From: Rhodospirillales bacterium
Lineage (GTDB): Bacteria > Pseudomonadota > Alphaproteobacteria > Azospirillales > Azospirillaceae
Assembly: GCA_947457845.1 (NCBI GenBank)
Contig: CANGXM010000006.1
Location: forward strand, 1 to 36,710
DNA length: 36,710 nucleotides
Reading direction: 5' to 3'
Part shown: positions 36,440-36,710 of the stretch, piece by piece
Layout of the letters: the number at the start of each line of letters is the position of its first letter
How positions within the stretch are numbered: position 1 is the first letter of the stretch
Position numbers and translations under genes: made by a program
The notes under the pieces: generated by a model
Told to the model about the DNA's origin: nothing
Seen by the model: only the letters and a program-made list of their open reading frames with translations
The model's database searches: none

Positions 36440-36562
36440 GTCCGCTCCACCCGTGCCGCGGGAACGCGCCCGTCCCGCGCCCCCCTGTCGTGCGGTCGAT
36501 CCCGGGCATGACCCGGCGACCGTTCCCGCGTTACAACATATGAGCAGAGGATGCGGGACTCC

Positions 36563-36710
36563 ATGATGGACACGGCGCAACTGATTGCCGCGCTCGCCTG
36601 GCAGATCGAGGCCGGAGCGGACGAGGCCGTCGGCGAGACGCCGACCGACTGGACCGCCCCGCGGGTCGGCCCCGCCACGGCGCCCGTGGCCCGGCGCCCG
36701 CCGGCGGACC
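36563..36710 (+). CDS. Family-4 uracil-DNA glycosylase, N-terminal fragment (runs off the window)
   Basis: Forty-nine residues: MMDTAQLIAALAWQIEAGAD, then EAVGETPTDWTAP and an Ala/Pro linker. The opening (LxWQ-x-EAGADEA-x-GE-x-P-x-D) is typical of alphaproteobacterial type-4 UDG, which has a non-catalytic N-terminus before the Fe-S glycosylase domain. The catalytic part is outside the window. Divergent from ETF-QO with 123 bp between. Start could be either of two adjacent ATGs. Confidence 0.7.
   Translation, partial: MMDTAQLIAALAWQIEAGADEAVGETPTDWTAPRVGPATAPVARRPPAD

Overview
The window is about 70% GC, with tightly packed genes, many 4-nt ATGA or GTGA overlaps and a few TTG starts. A SigF/NrsF-type sigma module, a divergent family-4 uracil-DNA glycosylase and ETF-QO pair, and alphaproteobacterial-looking ABC and IS genes point to an alphaproteobacterium, probably Rhodospirillales in the broad sense. 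That placement is inference from gene content.

Layout. 1-2.1 kb is accessory: the tail of an unknown gene, an orphan DNA-methyltransferase-like gene and a decayed DoxX fragment. 2.1-7.2 kb is a catabolic dehalogenation module: a Bug/TctC solute-binding protein, a 1074-aa cytoplasmic reductive dehalogenase fused to its own FMN/[2Fe-2S] NAD(P)H reductase, and a divergent MarR regulator. A VOC protein follows. 7.7-13.0 kb (minus strand) holds a cupredoxin, an EAL protein broken by one in-frame amber codon, a predicted outer-membrane protein and an FG-GAP repeat protein.

13.1-18.7 kb is a copper-homeostasis locus. Leftward runs a bufferin operon (bufA1, bufB, bufC, DoxX, peroxiredoxin). Rightward run sigF, nrsF, a periplasmic thioredoxin and a CcdA-like membrane protein. 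Both directions start from the same element, GTAACG-N16-CGAA, so one ECF sigma factor probably drives both arms.

18.9-25.0 kb encodes a glutathione transferase, a peptide-type solute-binding protein and a convergent dppBCDF-type ABC operon. 25.1-28.8 kb is a small mobile zone: a truncated IS4 transposase ending at a 31-bp perfect palindrome, and a large tyrosine recombinase beside tRNA-Gln(UUG). 28.8-36.7 kb is core-like: ispE, a TPR protein, a xylFHG-type sugar transporter, ETF-QO and the start of a family-4 UDG gene.

A recurring theme is a strong intercistronic hairpin directly after the first, likely most abundant, product of an operon: bug/rdhA, bufA1/bufB and xylF/xylH. This would suit raising the level of the binding protein or peptide over the downstream proteins.
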